Virus record (IMG/VR): IMGVR_UViG_3300031565_000052
Location: 1 to 50,514 of that record
DNA length: 50,514 nt
Strand: one strand, 5' to 3'
Source: a virus
Each line of letters begins with the position of its first letter. Within the stretch, counting starts at the first letter, position 1. Both the position numbers and the translations under genes were made by a program. The notes beneath the pieces were generated by a model. That model searched no databases. It saw nothing but the letters and a program-made list of their open reading frames with translations, and was not told where the DNA came from. This document shows positions 39,967 through 47,942 of this stretch, one piece after another.

Positions 39967-41424
39967 TTAAGTTATTAATCCAGATATTTGTCTAAGTAAG
40001 TCAGTTGGTATACCTACTAAACTAGCTGTCTGAGCTTTTTTAAATTTAACTCTTTCAATTTGAGTTTTTATTATATTATCTGTTACTAAAATTTTTATTT
40101 GTTTTAATATCTTTTCCATTAAAATAGCGATTACCGCATTTCTAATAGTTTTTAAAACTTCAGTAATTAAACTTCTATTTTTACTAATAAAGTCTTCTGT
40201 ATTATTAAATGTTTCACCATAAACAATAGCATGATTTACGGCTAATATTATAATTAATTTTGGTGATAAGATTACATTCACTATTGCTGACATCAAATGT
40301 TTTAACATTTTTTCAATAAAATTAATTTTAATATTTAACTTATCTTTTTCATTCACATTATCGGCTGAATTATCAGCTAATGTGTCTAAACCGCTTTTAA
40401 CTATAGTGTTGGTTATTTCAATTAATTGTGGAGTATTAGGTTCATCATTTAAATCATCTAATTCATCGTTTAAATTAGATAAATTTTCAATAGATACTGT
40501 TGATTCGACATTACCGCAAGTGGTTATTATAGTTTTACCTTGTCTTCTAATCTCAGCTCTATAATCAATTGAACTTATTTCTTCGTTGCTAAAAAGAAAA
40601 TAACTATCATCGATAACGATTTCTTCATCAGTATTTATAATCCTATTGATAATATCTTCAATTCTAATCTCATTTTTTATTTGTTCTTTGCTTTTACCTA
40701 TGTGTATACTAAGAGTGCCAAAAATAGATTCAATAATATTGTTAATCAATTTTTGAGGATTGAATAACTTTATACTATCAATATAATCATTATTTAAATC
40801 TGGTAATTTTCTATTGTATGCTGTGTTACTGTAATAATCACTTGGTTTTACGTTTATAGTATTGTTAGGTGAGTTAGCGTCTGACCCATTTTCATCAAAT
40901 CTTATTTGAAGGATTTCATTATTAGTTGTTTGTAATCCCCAAGCGTTGGTTCCACCATTATCTTGGATTGTGTTATACAAGTATGTGTTGAAGTCGGTAC
41001 TATTTAATAAACTTTCCCTATCATCATAAAATAATTTACCAGCACTAGATAAAGGGTCTACTTTAAAGATATCAAGTAAATCAATTTTATTTAATTCTAA
41101 TGTAATTCCATTATCAATGAAGTCTTGTGGTATAGAAGGGTTTATACTACAACTAACCATAGATTTTAAAGATTTTTTAAGTGCTTTTTTAATCTCTAAT
41201 TCAATTTCTTCTAAATTATATGTTAATACTTCTACTAAAGATTCTTTAAGTGATTCGAAACCAATTAAAGCCTTGTGTAAGTCTATTAGGAAATCTAAGC
41301 TATTTGTTTTTTGGGATATGGATTCTAGAGAATTCAGCAAAGACATTTTAGGGTAACCTTCGCTGGAAACCCTTAATGCAGCTATTTGACCGAATACATT
41401 AGATTTTTCTCTAGTAACATCCAT
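39967..41424 (-). CDS. Putative baseplate/tail structural protein, 485 aa
   Basis: A 485-residue helical protein with 'SIPQDFIDNGITLELNKIDL' in the first third, a long acidic central section ('NLNDELDDLNDEPNTPQLIE'), and a hydrophobic helical C-terminal third ('HLMSAIVNVILSPKLIIILA'). Not recognised by family. It sits in the tail operon between the 123-residue coiled-coil gene (9 bases upstream) and the 39559 gene. The C-terminal hydrophobic helices may pack within a multimer rather than cross a membrane. Confidence 0.7.
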   Translation of the reverse strand: MDVTREKSNVFGQIAALRVSSEGYPKMSLLNSLESISQKTNSLDFLIDLHKALIGFESLKESLVEVLTYNLEEIELEIKKALKKSLKSMVSCSINPSIPQDFIDNGITLELNKIDLLDIFKVDPLSSAGKLFYDDRESLLNSTDFNTYLYNTIQDNGGTNAWGLQTTNNEILQIRFDENGSDANSPNNTINVKPSDYYSNTAYNRKLPDLNNDYIDSIKLFNPQKLINNIIESIFGTLSIHIGKSKEQIKNEIRIEDIINRIINTDEEIVIDDSYFLFSNEEISSIDYRAEIRRQGKTIITTCGNVESTVSIENLSNLNDELDDLNDEPNTPQLIEITNTIVKSGLDTLADNSADNVNEKDKLNIKINFIEKMLKHLMSAIVNVILSPKLIIILAVNHAIVYGETFNNTEDFISKNRSLITEVLKTIRNAVIAILMEKILKQIKILVTDNIIKTQIERVKFKKAQTASLVGIPTDLLRQISGLIT

Positions 41425-41433
41425 TATAAAATT

Positions 41434-41805
41434 TTATTCAGATTTTGAGTCTCTATTGTTAACCATTTCTCTAATTCTGGCAAAACTATCTTTACTAACA
41501 ATTTCTTGGTTATTACCAACTGCCGCAGCAATATCACCATTATGTTTAATGATATCACTTTGTAATTTACCAACATCTAATTTGATTTTTATTGCTGAAT
41601 CCTTAAGTTTTAAAGCGTCTGTTTTTGCTTTGGCTATTTTAACCCAATCATCAACATCTTCTGGTGATGAACCAGAATCAACTTCATTGATTACTTTTTG
41701 AGCATCTTGAATCATACCGCAAGCATTATTGTAAACTTCTTGCATTATATTCTGAAGAGAATTGCTGTTATTAATTTCTATTTTTTGTTTTGTGGCTCTG
41801 GGCAT
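41434..41805 (-). CDS. Helical protein, 123 aa (possible small terminase or tail factor)
   Basis: An all-helical protein: a basic N-terminus ('MPRATKQKIEINNSNSLQNI') and a long antiparallel helical hairpin ('DDWVKIAKAKTDALKLKDSA', 'KLDVGKLQSDIIKHNGD'). The pattern of a central coiled-coil hairpin with flanking polar tails recalls small terminase subunits such as gp16, but it equally fits a tail assembly factor. It starts the tail operon after a weak copy of the late motif (41818-41828). Function uncertain. Confidence 0.65.
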   Translation of the reverse strand: MPRATKQKIEINNSNSLQNIMQEVYNNACGMIQDAQKVINEVDSGSSPEDVDDWVKIAKAKTDALKLKDSAIKIKLDVGKLQSDIIKHNGDIAAAVGNNQEIVSKDSFARIREMVNNRDSKSE

Positions 41806-41817
41806 AATATATCTTTT

Positions 41818-41828
41818 TATTATAAATA
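41818..41828 (-). promoter_or_regulatory. Weak candidate late promoter motif
   Basis: Minus-strand TATTTATAATA lies 12 bases before the ATG at 41805. It shares the TATTTAT core but not the whole motif. Confidence 0.35.
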
Positions 41829-41846
41829 GGTGGTTTTAGGCTTTTA

Positions 41847-42590
41847 TTACAAATAACCCTTATCTATTTTATCTTCTTTGATTAGGTTGTAAATATTTTT
41901 ATACCTACGCATTGCAAGTCTAATATCTTTAGTTACAAGGTTGGTGTTTTCCCTAATGGTAGCTAAAATCATATTTTTATTGAATTTACTACCACCTTGT
42001 AAAGATTCAAATAGGTTTTCCCACTCACTAAGTATATCAACTAACGCTTCACCTACTTTTCTTTCATTTTCAGTTAACTTCTTCTTACTATCATTTTCAT
42101 TGGTTTTAAGTTCTATTTTAAGTTCTTCTATGATAGTGTCTATTAAATCAGATAACCCGTAATCACTTTCGGGTAATGAATATACATAATCGTCTTGTTT
42201 ATGTATTGTTGACATTGAAGAATCGAAATCAGCCATTTGATTTAACTGTTTATCGTCCTTTATTAATAAACCTAAAAGATAATGTTTACATATGGTACCA
42301 TAATAAGAATAGGCACGTTTACCCTTACTGGAATCGAATTTATCTGCTTTCAGTATAAGGTATGATAAAGTATCACTGTGAATAGCTTCAAATGAATAGC
42401 TGTTTCTATATAATTTATAACGTCTAATGATTGAATCAATCATGGTGTCAAATGCATCTCTTAAATGCTCATTATAAATTTTATTTCTAATTGCTGGGTC
42501 TTCTTCATTTAAAAATTCTACAACTGCTTTTTCTTGTACTGCACCAAAATATAAACCATTTTTTCTTTTACGACCTCTTCGTTTAGTCAT
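41847..42590 (-). CDS. Putative late sigma factor (T4 gp55-like)
   Basis: A 247-residue protein resembling the small phage sigma factors related to T4 gp55. A basic N-terminus ('MTKRRGRKRKNG') is followed by helices and a region-2-like block: 'LSYLILKADKFDSSKGKRAY' with 'SYYGTICKHYLLGLLIKDDK' (about 75-114), matching the 'KFD..KG..f..Y....+ n' pattern of these proteins. A second helical domain ends in 'MRRYKNIYNLIKE'. gp55 directs RNA polymerase to TATAAATA-type late promoters. The window has its own recurrent motif at virion genes, which this factor might read. Motif-based; another sigma-like regulator is possible. Confidence 0.6.
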   Translation of the reverse strand: MTKRRGRKRKNGLYFGAVQEKAVVEFLNEEDPAIRNKIYNEHLRDAFDTMIDSIIRRYKLYRNSYSFEAIHSDTLSYLILKADKFDSSKGKRAYSYYGTICKHYLLGLLIKDDKQLNQMADFDSSMSTIHKQDDYVYSLPESDYGLSDLIDTIIEELKIELKTNENDSKKKLTENERKVGEALVDILSEWENLFESLQGGSKFNKNMILATIRENTNLVTKDIRLAMRRYKNIYNLIKEDKIDKGYL

Positions 42591-42596
42591 TAATAC

Positions 42597-43385
42597 TTAG
42601 TCCTTTTTTTTGTAAAGAATGTTTCTATCATCAAGATGATAACATTCTTTCTTAGCCAAACTTAACCACCATCTTGATTCATCTAGGGAAAGTTCTTTTT
42701 TATATGTACTCCAAAGACTACCTTCTCTTTCGTTTACGTGTTTGTACGCTAATTTAGGTATTACCATAACTCTACATGGGTTATGGGTCATTCTTAATAA
42801 GAATTCATAGATAAAGCTTAATTTCATACTTTCTTTAAGCCCACCATATTCTTCGTAGGCTTCTTTAAGTACTGCCATACCATCGATATTAAAATTTTGA
42901 TATCTTAATAAAGATGCATTGTCTAAAATTCCAAGTTCATCAGAGAATTGGGATGCCCAAACGGCTTCATTTGTAAAGTTCAAAAATTGGTCCGCTGGTG
43001 TTACATCTAATACCATTGGTAAAAAGATATTAACATTCGGTTGGTCCAATCTATAGTCGATTACATTATTAACCCATATTCTGGCCAATTCATCATCTTG
43101 CTCAAGAAATATAAACCAATCGGTTTTACATTCTTTTACACCTAAATTTAATTGGGCTTGAAAATTTGTATTGCCTTCATTAATAACTATCTGATAATTA
43201 AGCACTTTTATCTCTTTTGTTAATTTTTCTACTAATTTTACATCATCAGAGTCTTTTTTAACAACTAAAATTAACGCATCTGGTGTTACTATTTGTTTAG
43301 AAACACTAAGAATTGCTCTCTTTAAAAAGGTTTCATCAGCATTGAATACTGGGATAATTATACTTATTTGATTTTCTTCTTTCAT
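42597..43385 (-). CDS. Family 2 glycosyltransferase
   Basis: GT-A fold: the N-terminal nucleotide-binding strand 'ISIIIPVFNADETFLKRAIL', then 'LILVVKKDSDD', and an 'EQDDE' acidic motif (about 97-101) at the DxD position that would bind the metal and nucleotide sugar. It transfers a sugar from a nucleotide donor; the acceptor is unknown. At 262 residues it is a complete GT2 catalytic domain without membrane segments. It lies directly between a second glycosyltransferase (1 base) and the sigma-like gene, as the distal end of the sugar-related cluster. Confidence 0.85.
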   Translation of the reverse strand: MKEENQISIIIPVFNADETFLKRAILSVSKQIVTPDALILVVKKDSDDVKLVEKLTKEIKVLNYQIVINEGNTNFQAQLNLGVKECKTDWFIFLEQDDELARIWVNNVIDYRLDQPNVNIFLPMVLDVTPADQFLNFTNEAVWASQFSDELGILDNASLLRYQNFNIDGMAVLKEAYEEYGGLKESMKLSFIYEFLLRMTHNPCRVMVIPKLAYKHVNEREGSLWSTYKKELSLDESRWWLSLAKKECYHLDDRNILYKKKD

Positions 43386-43386
43386 C

Positions 43387-44475
43387 TTATTTGGTTTTTT
43401 CTTCTATTTTTAGTAATGTTTCAAATTCTTCTTTTCTTTTTTGAACGAAGTTTCCGTAAACATTCTTTATTTTCTCATTTACAATTTCTTCAGTAAATTG
43501 GTCTTTAGATGCATTAATTCCATCTATAAATTCTTGAGGAATCGAATCTTCTAACCAAGCCCTCATATAGTCAGCAATCAATGTTGGGACTGCTAAAATA
43601 TCGTTGGTCCAAATACCATTATTTTTTAATTTAATGTTTGATGTGGTTGAACCTTCATCTTCCATCCAATCTGGTACCATATCAGGGATTTTACCAACAA
43701 CTGGTGTATCAGATTGAATACATTCTAATGGGAACGTACCAAAACTTGAAATGTCATCAACCCATACAGCTAAACAGGATTGCCCTAATTGTTCTGCAAA
43801 TGTTTTTCTAGGCAACCCTCTTAATTCCCTAAATGATAACCATTTATACATAGGATATTGTAAGTAGAATGATTTAATAATCCTTAATGCTGATTTTTGG
43901 TCTCTAGTTAAAATAGAGATAATCGGTTTCTTCAATTTGTTACTCGGTTTGAAATAATCAGGAATTGATGGTGGGATAATATGGTTAATCACACTTGGGA
44001 ATAATCTTTTAATGTAATCACCTTGTTTTTGACTTGTAGTTATTATATCTCTAAATCCATAAGTAAAATCCCATCTTTCACCTATTCTTAATAATTCTAG
44101 AATAGCATTATATGATTGTGAAAGTACAATTTTTTTACATGGGAAATCTTTAACAGATTCCATCACGTTAGCGAATATTTCTGGGATAATCAAATAATCA
44201 ATAGGACTTAAATTTAATTCTTTTTTTTCTATTGATACGTGAGGTAATTTAGCGTAACTTTCGCCTAACCATTCACCGACACCGTGATAATCATCTTTAT
44301 CATGTAAAATATAAGCCTTATAACCTAATTCATTTAAGACTTTTACGTGTTCATAAATATTGGCAATCCCAGCAAGTGGGTTCCCTTTTGTGTCCAAAGT
44401 AAAGAAATAAAAACCGAAGTCATTATTATCAATTCTTTCAACAAATTCTAAAATTTTTTCTTGTTTATTTTCCAT
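43387..44475 (-). CDS. GT-B type glycosyltransferase
   Basis: A 362-residue protein with two Rossmann-like halves. The N-terminal half has 'GIANIYEHVKVLNELGYKAY' and the C-terminal half ends in the GT4-like 'FGTFPLECIQSDTPVVGKIP' (about 253-272), whose Glu positions the donor nucleotide sugar. 'SILTRDQKSALRIIKSFYLQ' opens the second domain. Closely packed with the GT2 gene (1 base) and the next upstream gene (2 bases). Substrate unknown. Likely to modify a virion protein, a host surface glycan or DNA bases; the sequence does not say which. Confidence 0.75.
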   Translation of the reverse strand: MENKQEKILEFVERIDNNDFGFYFFTLDTKGNPLAGIANIYEHVKVLNELGYKAYILHDKDDYHGVGEWLGESYAKLPHVSIEKKELNLSPIDYLIIPEIFANVMESVKDFPCKKIVLSQSYNAILELLRIGERWDFTYGFRDIITTSQKQGDYIKRLFPSVINHIIPPSIPDYFKPSNKLKKPIISILTRDQKSALRIIKSFYLQYPMYKWLSFRELRGLPRKTFAEQLGQSCLAVWVDDISSFGTFPLECIQSDTPVVGKIPDMVPDWMEDEGSTTSNIKLKNNGIWTNDILAVPTLIADYMRAWLEDSIPQEFIDGINASKDQFTEEIVNEKIKNVYGNFVQKRKEEFETLLKIEEKTK

Positions 44476-44477
44476 TT

Positions 44478-44825
44478 TTAATCCATTTTTTTAAGTATAC
44501 CATATATTAATAAAGTGTTAAAAGCTAATTTAAATCTAACACTTGTTTCTTTTAAGCTATTTGATGCTAACATTGAATCAGCTTCTTGTTCATCTCCCAA
44601 GTCGGATATAAAACTTCTAACTAGTTCAAATTTAACTCCATTAATTTCTTTATGTTTTATGTGTTCTTTATTTTCTACAACAACACCAGAAGACTTTCCA
44701 TGGTCATTAAAAGTTTCTGTTGTTTTGGTTGTTGTTATTTTATCTTTCTCATCTTTATCTAAAAGTAAGAAGTTATCCAATTCTTCAAAGTCTATAAAAT
44801 AATGTTCACCGAATAATTTAATCAT
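44478..44825 (-). CDS. Hypothetical protein, 115 aa
   Basis: Not recognised. Acidic first third ('LFGEHYFIDFEELDNFLLLD'), a Thr/Lys-rich linker, and a helical C-terminus ('LKETSVRFKLAFNTLLIYGI'). It overlaps the end of the HAD-like gene by 8 bases and precedes the glycosyltransferase genes. Cytoplasmic by composition. Confidence 0.7.
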   Translation of the reverse strand: MIKLFGEHYFIDFEELDNFLLLDKDEKDKITTTKTTETFNDHGKSSGVVVENKEHIKHKEINGVKFELVRSFISDLGDEQEADSMLASNSLKETSVRFKLAFNTLLIYGILKKMD

Positions 44826-45396
44826 TGTTTATAATTTTATTAAATGTTTCTTCATCATTAACAAATTCTAAAATATTTTCCAGCTCGTAATCGGCTTTAG
44901 AGTTTTTGTTATAAGAAGTTTTTATTTTTACGGATATTTTACCTTCTGGTTTAGCTTCTAAAGCTATCGGGTTGGCTGTTACTAAAATATCAATACCATC
45001 CCATTTTTTAGAAGTGTCCATGACAAATCTTATATTATCACCTGTAAATCCTAATTTAGATAAAAAGAAAAGTGTTGAAGGTCGGCTTTTATGAGCGTCT
45101 CGACTTATAATAATTACCTCGTGTTCTTCTTCATCGTTAATATCCGAAATAAACCTATTTAATATAGGCCCAATGTTCGTATGTAATTGGTCCGCATGTG
45201 CGAAAATCTCCATGGGTGCCTCACTATAAAGAAATTCGTTTAGTTTCTCTTCAGAAGGGAATTTAAAGTATTTAAGTAAATCCCATTCTTCTATTTCAAC
45301 ATCTTCCAAATCTTTTTGGTAGTATTTCCCATAGACATATTTTAATTGTCCTATGAAGTCTCTAATAACTTCGTTTAATGTTATTCCTATTCTCAT
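44818..45396 (-). CDS. HAD-like protein with degenerate catalytic motif
   Basis: A 192-residue protein with the layout of phage 5'(3')-nucleotidase-type HAD proteins: an N-terminal strand at the motif I position ('MRIGITLNEVIRDF'), a central 'VIIISRDAHKSRPSTLFFLS' at motif II, and 'WDGIDILVTANPIALEAKPE' with 'TSYNKNSKADYE' at motifs III-IV. The nucleophile Asp expected in DxDx(T/V) is replaced (ITLNE), so phosphatase activity is doubtful. It may bind nucleotides or act as a scaffold. It has an A-rich leader and lies downstream of phoH. Family assignment is moderate. Confidence 0.55.
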   Translation of the reverse strand: MRIGITLNEVIRDFIGQLKYVYGKYYQKDLEDVEIEEWDLLKYFKFPSEEKLNEFLYSEAPMEIFAHADQLHTNIGPILNRFISDINDEEEHEVIIISRDAHKSRPSTLFFLSKLGFTGDNIRFVMDTSKKWDGIDILVTANPIALEAKPEGKISVKIKTSYNKNSKADYELENILEFVNDEETFNKIINND

Positions 45397-45443
45397 TGTA
45401 TTAGTTTAATGAAAAATAACTCAAAGTAAATAAAAATTGAGAA

Positions 45444-46169
45444 TTATTTATCTTTATTCGTTTTTTTATAGTTATTAACCATTTTAGTTATTAATGGGTT
45501 CCTAACAATGTCGTTTTCATCAAATTCAAAGAAACCAATCTCTTCAATATTTCTATGTCTATTCATTGCGTCATATAAACCTGTTTTAGTGGCATCATCA
45601 TATCTATCAGATTGGTCCATATCACCAGAAATGATATACTTTGAACCATATCCAATTCTAGTTAATAAGCTTTTCATTTGAGACGGTGATGTATTTTGCC
45701 CTTCTTCACCAATTAAGATTGAATTATCTATACTTTTACCTCTAATAAACCCTAAAGGTTCTGCCATTAATTCTTTAGAATCTTCTAATTTTCTTCTAGC
45801 ATCTTCACCAATTATTTTATCTACGATATCAATTGATGAAGCTAAATAAGGTTCTAGTTTTTCTTTTAGATTACCTGGCAAGAATCCTAAATTCTCTTCA
45901 GCTTCAATTGCTGGTTTAACTATTAAAATTTTATTAAATGAATTGGTGGGGTCTTGAAGTAATTCTAAAGCTACTGCGATTGCTACGAAGCTCTTACCAA
46001 CACCAGCGGGGCCAGAACAAAGAACGATTTCTTTTTCTTTAATTAGATTTACAAAGTCTTTTTGTTTGGTGTTTTTGCACTTTAATCTTACTTTAGTTGG
46101 TAAAATTTCATTTACAGGTCTCACCTTTTCACTAATTTGTGGTACCTGTCCGTTTCGTTTTTTTGTCAT
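45444..46169 (-). CDS. phoH: PhoH-like ATPase
   Basis: A 241-residue P-loop protein: Walker A 'SGPAGVGKSFVA' (about 53-64) and a Walker B region 'ILIGEEGQNTSPSQMKSLLT' where the usual DEAQN is changed to EEGQN. 'IISGDMDQSDR' is the PhoH sensor block. PhoH proteins are ATPases linked to RNA metabolism and are frequent in large lytic phages; their role in infection is not settled. It follows a terminator and is followed by the HAD-like gene. The change of Asp to Glu in Walker B is conservative and should keep function. Confidence 0.9.
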   Translation of the reverse strand: MTKKRNGQVPQISEKVRPVNEILPTKVRLKCKNTKQKDFVNLIKEKEIVLCSGPAGVGKSFVAIAVALELLQDPTNSFNKILIVKPAIEAEENLGFLPGNLKEKLEPYLASSIDIVDKIIGEDARRKLEDSKELMAEPLGFIRGKSIDNSILIGEEGQNTSPSQMKSLLTRIGYGSKYIISGDMDQSDRYDDATKTGLYDAMNRHRNIEEIGFFEFDENDIVRNPLITKMVNNYKKTNKDK

Positions 46170-46200
46170 AAAAAAATGTGAGCTGTTTGATAACTCACAT
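46169..46200 (-). terminator. Intrinsic terminator before phoH
   Basis: ATGTGAG (46176-46182) pairs with CTCACAT (46194-46200). On the minus strand the hairpin is followed by seven T, ending the 46237 gene. The T-run touches the phoH start codon. Confidence 0.75.
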
Positions 46201-46236
46201 TAAATATACTTACAAATTTTAAAAACTAAACAAAAA

Positions 46237-47244
46237 CTATCGTTTTTTTGCTTCTTTATTTTCGTAACGCTTTTCTAATTCCGCTAATTTATACTTTTCG
46301 AATATATTTTCACCCTTTATTGTCGCTTCAGCCACAAACTTAATAACGTAATGTCCGTTGAATTCTACTATCTTATCAAAGTGTTTAATCTCATATTCAT
46401 ATTCTAACCCATCGATTGAACCAATTGTCTTATCTGAAATAAACCCAACCTTTTTAATATCTAGTATATCTGATGCTCTGGGGTTTTTAATACTTTTTTT
46501 AATTTCTGAAATTAATAATCGTGTTTTCCTATCAAATTCATCTGGATATGAAGATAAATAAAATTCCAATAATTTTTTATCTTCATTTATAGTTCTAACC
46601 AACATCTTCTTAGTATAATATTCAATTTCAAATTTTGGTTTTAGTTCCCTGTGCACATATAGAGTCTTTTTAGTTCTCATTGTAGCCACCATATCATCAA
46701 AAGTAATTTGACCCAATGTTCTAGTTGGTTCTTTTTCCTCTTCCTCTTCCTCTTCAATTATTTCTCCAAAGTTATTAGTTGTGTATTTCTTATTAGATAC
46801 TAAATCAAACATCTCATTGGTTTCATCAAAGGTTTCAATTTCTTTTTCAGTATGAACTTTTAATTTTTCATTACTAAAAGTCTCATAAGTTGATTTCATT
46901 ATATCATTATTACTAACCACAAGTTCAACTGGATATGGGTCAAAATTATCACATTTTATCTTATCTAATTTATATTTCTCGATGGTGTATGTTTCTACTA
47001 TTGGTAAACCATCTTTATCATAACCCGTTATTTTAGCTGTTCTATTTTTTGATTCGCTTAATACTTTGTATAAACGCCATCTTAATTCTTTTACTGGCAT
47101 AGTGATTTCACCCCTTAATAAGGCATCAGCTAACATACCTTGGTGATAACTTTGTTCCATGGCACCTTCGGTGCCCAAAGCATCAGATTTTTGATTTAAG
47201 GATTGTTTTTCAACTCTAGACAAAGCTAGTGATAATATAGCCAT
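46237..47244 (-). CDS. Conserved-looking phage protein, 335 aa
   Basis: The frame opens at 47268 inside the RmlD-like gene; ATG 47244, 9 bases after that gene's stop and after an A-rich leader, is preferred ('MAILSLALSRVEKQSLNQKS'). An N-terminal block 'HQGMLADALLRGEITMPVKE' with 'LRWRLYKVL' looks conserved and is followed by a Glu run and a basic C-terminal half. I do not recognise a function. It follows the nucleotide-sugar genes and ends at a terminator before phoH. Structural or baseplate roles are possible but not shown by the sequence. Confidence 0.7.
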   Translation of the reverse strand: MAILSLALSRVEKQSLNQKSDALGTEGAMEQSYHQGMLADALLRGEITMPVKELRWRLYKVLSESKNRTAKITGYDKDGLPIVETYTIEKYKLDKIKCDNFDPYPVELVVSNNDIMKSTYETFSNEKLKVHTEKEIETFDETNEMFDLVSNKKYTTNNFGEIIEEEEEEEKEPTRTLGQITFDDMVATMRTKKTLYVHRELKPKFEIEYYTKKMLVRTINEDKKLLEFYLSSYPDEFDRKTRLLISEIKKSIKNPRASDILDIKKVGFISDKTIGSIDGLEYEYEIKHFDKIVEFNGHYVIKFVAEATIKGENIFEKYKLAELEKRYENKEAKKR

Positions 47245-47252
47245 TTTATTTT

Positions 47253-47942
47253 TTAAATATCTAAGCATTTTTTCAATTTTTTAATATCCATTGAGACATC
47301 ATCTGGTACATGTTCTGGTTTAAATATTCCAGAAATTTTTCTAGTCTTATTGGCTAATTCATACATATTTTTTAATTCAGTCCCTACATTATAAATACCA
47401 TTAGCCTCTTTCTTAACCAAATCAATAATTAGACTTGATATCTTATCAACATAATCAAAGTTTCCAACAAAGTCAACCCAAGCTTCAGGATATTTAAATG
47501 GAGTTGGTTTATGACTGCACCTACAAATCAAATAATTATCACATTTAAGCTCAATTAAACCATCGGCTAAAAGCTTGGTATAACTATACCAATTACTTGA
47601 ATGTACTGGCACATCATTTTCTGATGCATCAGCAATGGAATTTACATAAACATAGTCAGTTGAAATATGGACAAGTTTGGTCCCTGTTTTATTACAAAAG
47701 GTAATTAGATAATCAACAAATTTATAGTTGGTGTTCCAATGTGATTCTTTTTCATTGGAATAGGTATTTGTGTCAGCAATACAATTTATGATTATATCGT
47801 AATTTAACATATTATGCTTCCACGAATCGAAATCTTTAATATCAATACCATTTTTCTTCCTAGATAAATAATCCCAACCAGTTTGTTTAATCAATTCGGA
47901 ACCTAGTAATCCATCACCTAACACCAATACCTTATACTCCAT
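47253..47942 (-). CDS. RmlD-like NAD(P)-dependent sugar reductase
   Basis: A 229-residue short-chain dehydrogenase of the dTDP-4-dehydrorhamnose reductase type. NAD(P) site 'VLVLGDGLLGSELIK' (5-19), 'IINCIADTNTYSNEKE' after strand 4, Ser-Thr-Asp 'HISTDYVY', and the Tyr-x3-Lys pair in 'WYSYTKLLADGLI'. It lacks part of the C-terminal substrate domain of full-length RmlD (about 290 residues), so the substrate may differ. Overlaps the end of WecB by 11 bases. Together with RmlB it could make a dTDP-deoxysugar, but RmlA and RmlC are not in this window. Confidence 0.8.
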   Translation of the reverse strand: MEYKVLVLGDGLLGSELIKQTGWDYLSRKKNGIDIKDFDSWKHNMLNYDIIINCIADTNTYSNEKESHWNTNYKFVDYLITFCNKTGTKLVHISTDYVYVNSIADASENDVPVHSSNWYSYTKLLADGLIELKCDNYLICRCSHKPTPFKYPEAWVDFVGNFDYVDKISSLIIDLVKKEANGIYNVGTELKNMYELANKTRKISGIFKPEHVPDDVSMDIKKLKKCLDI

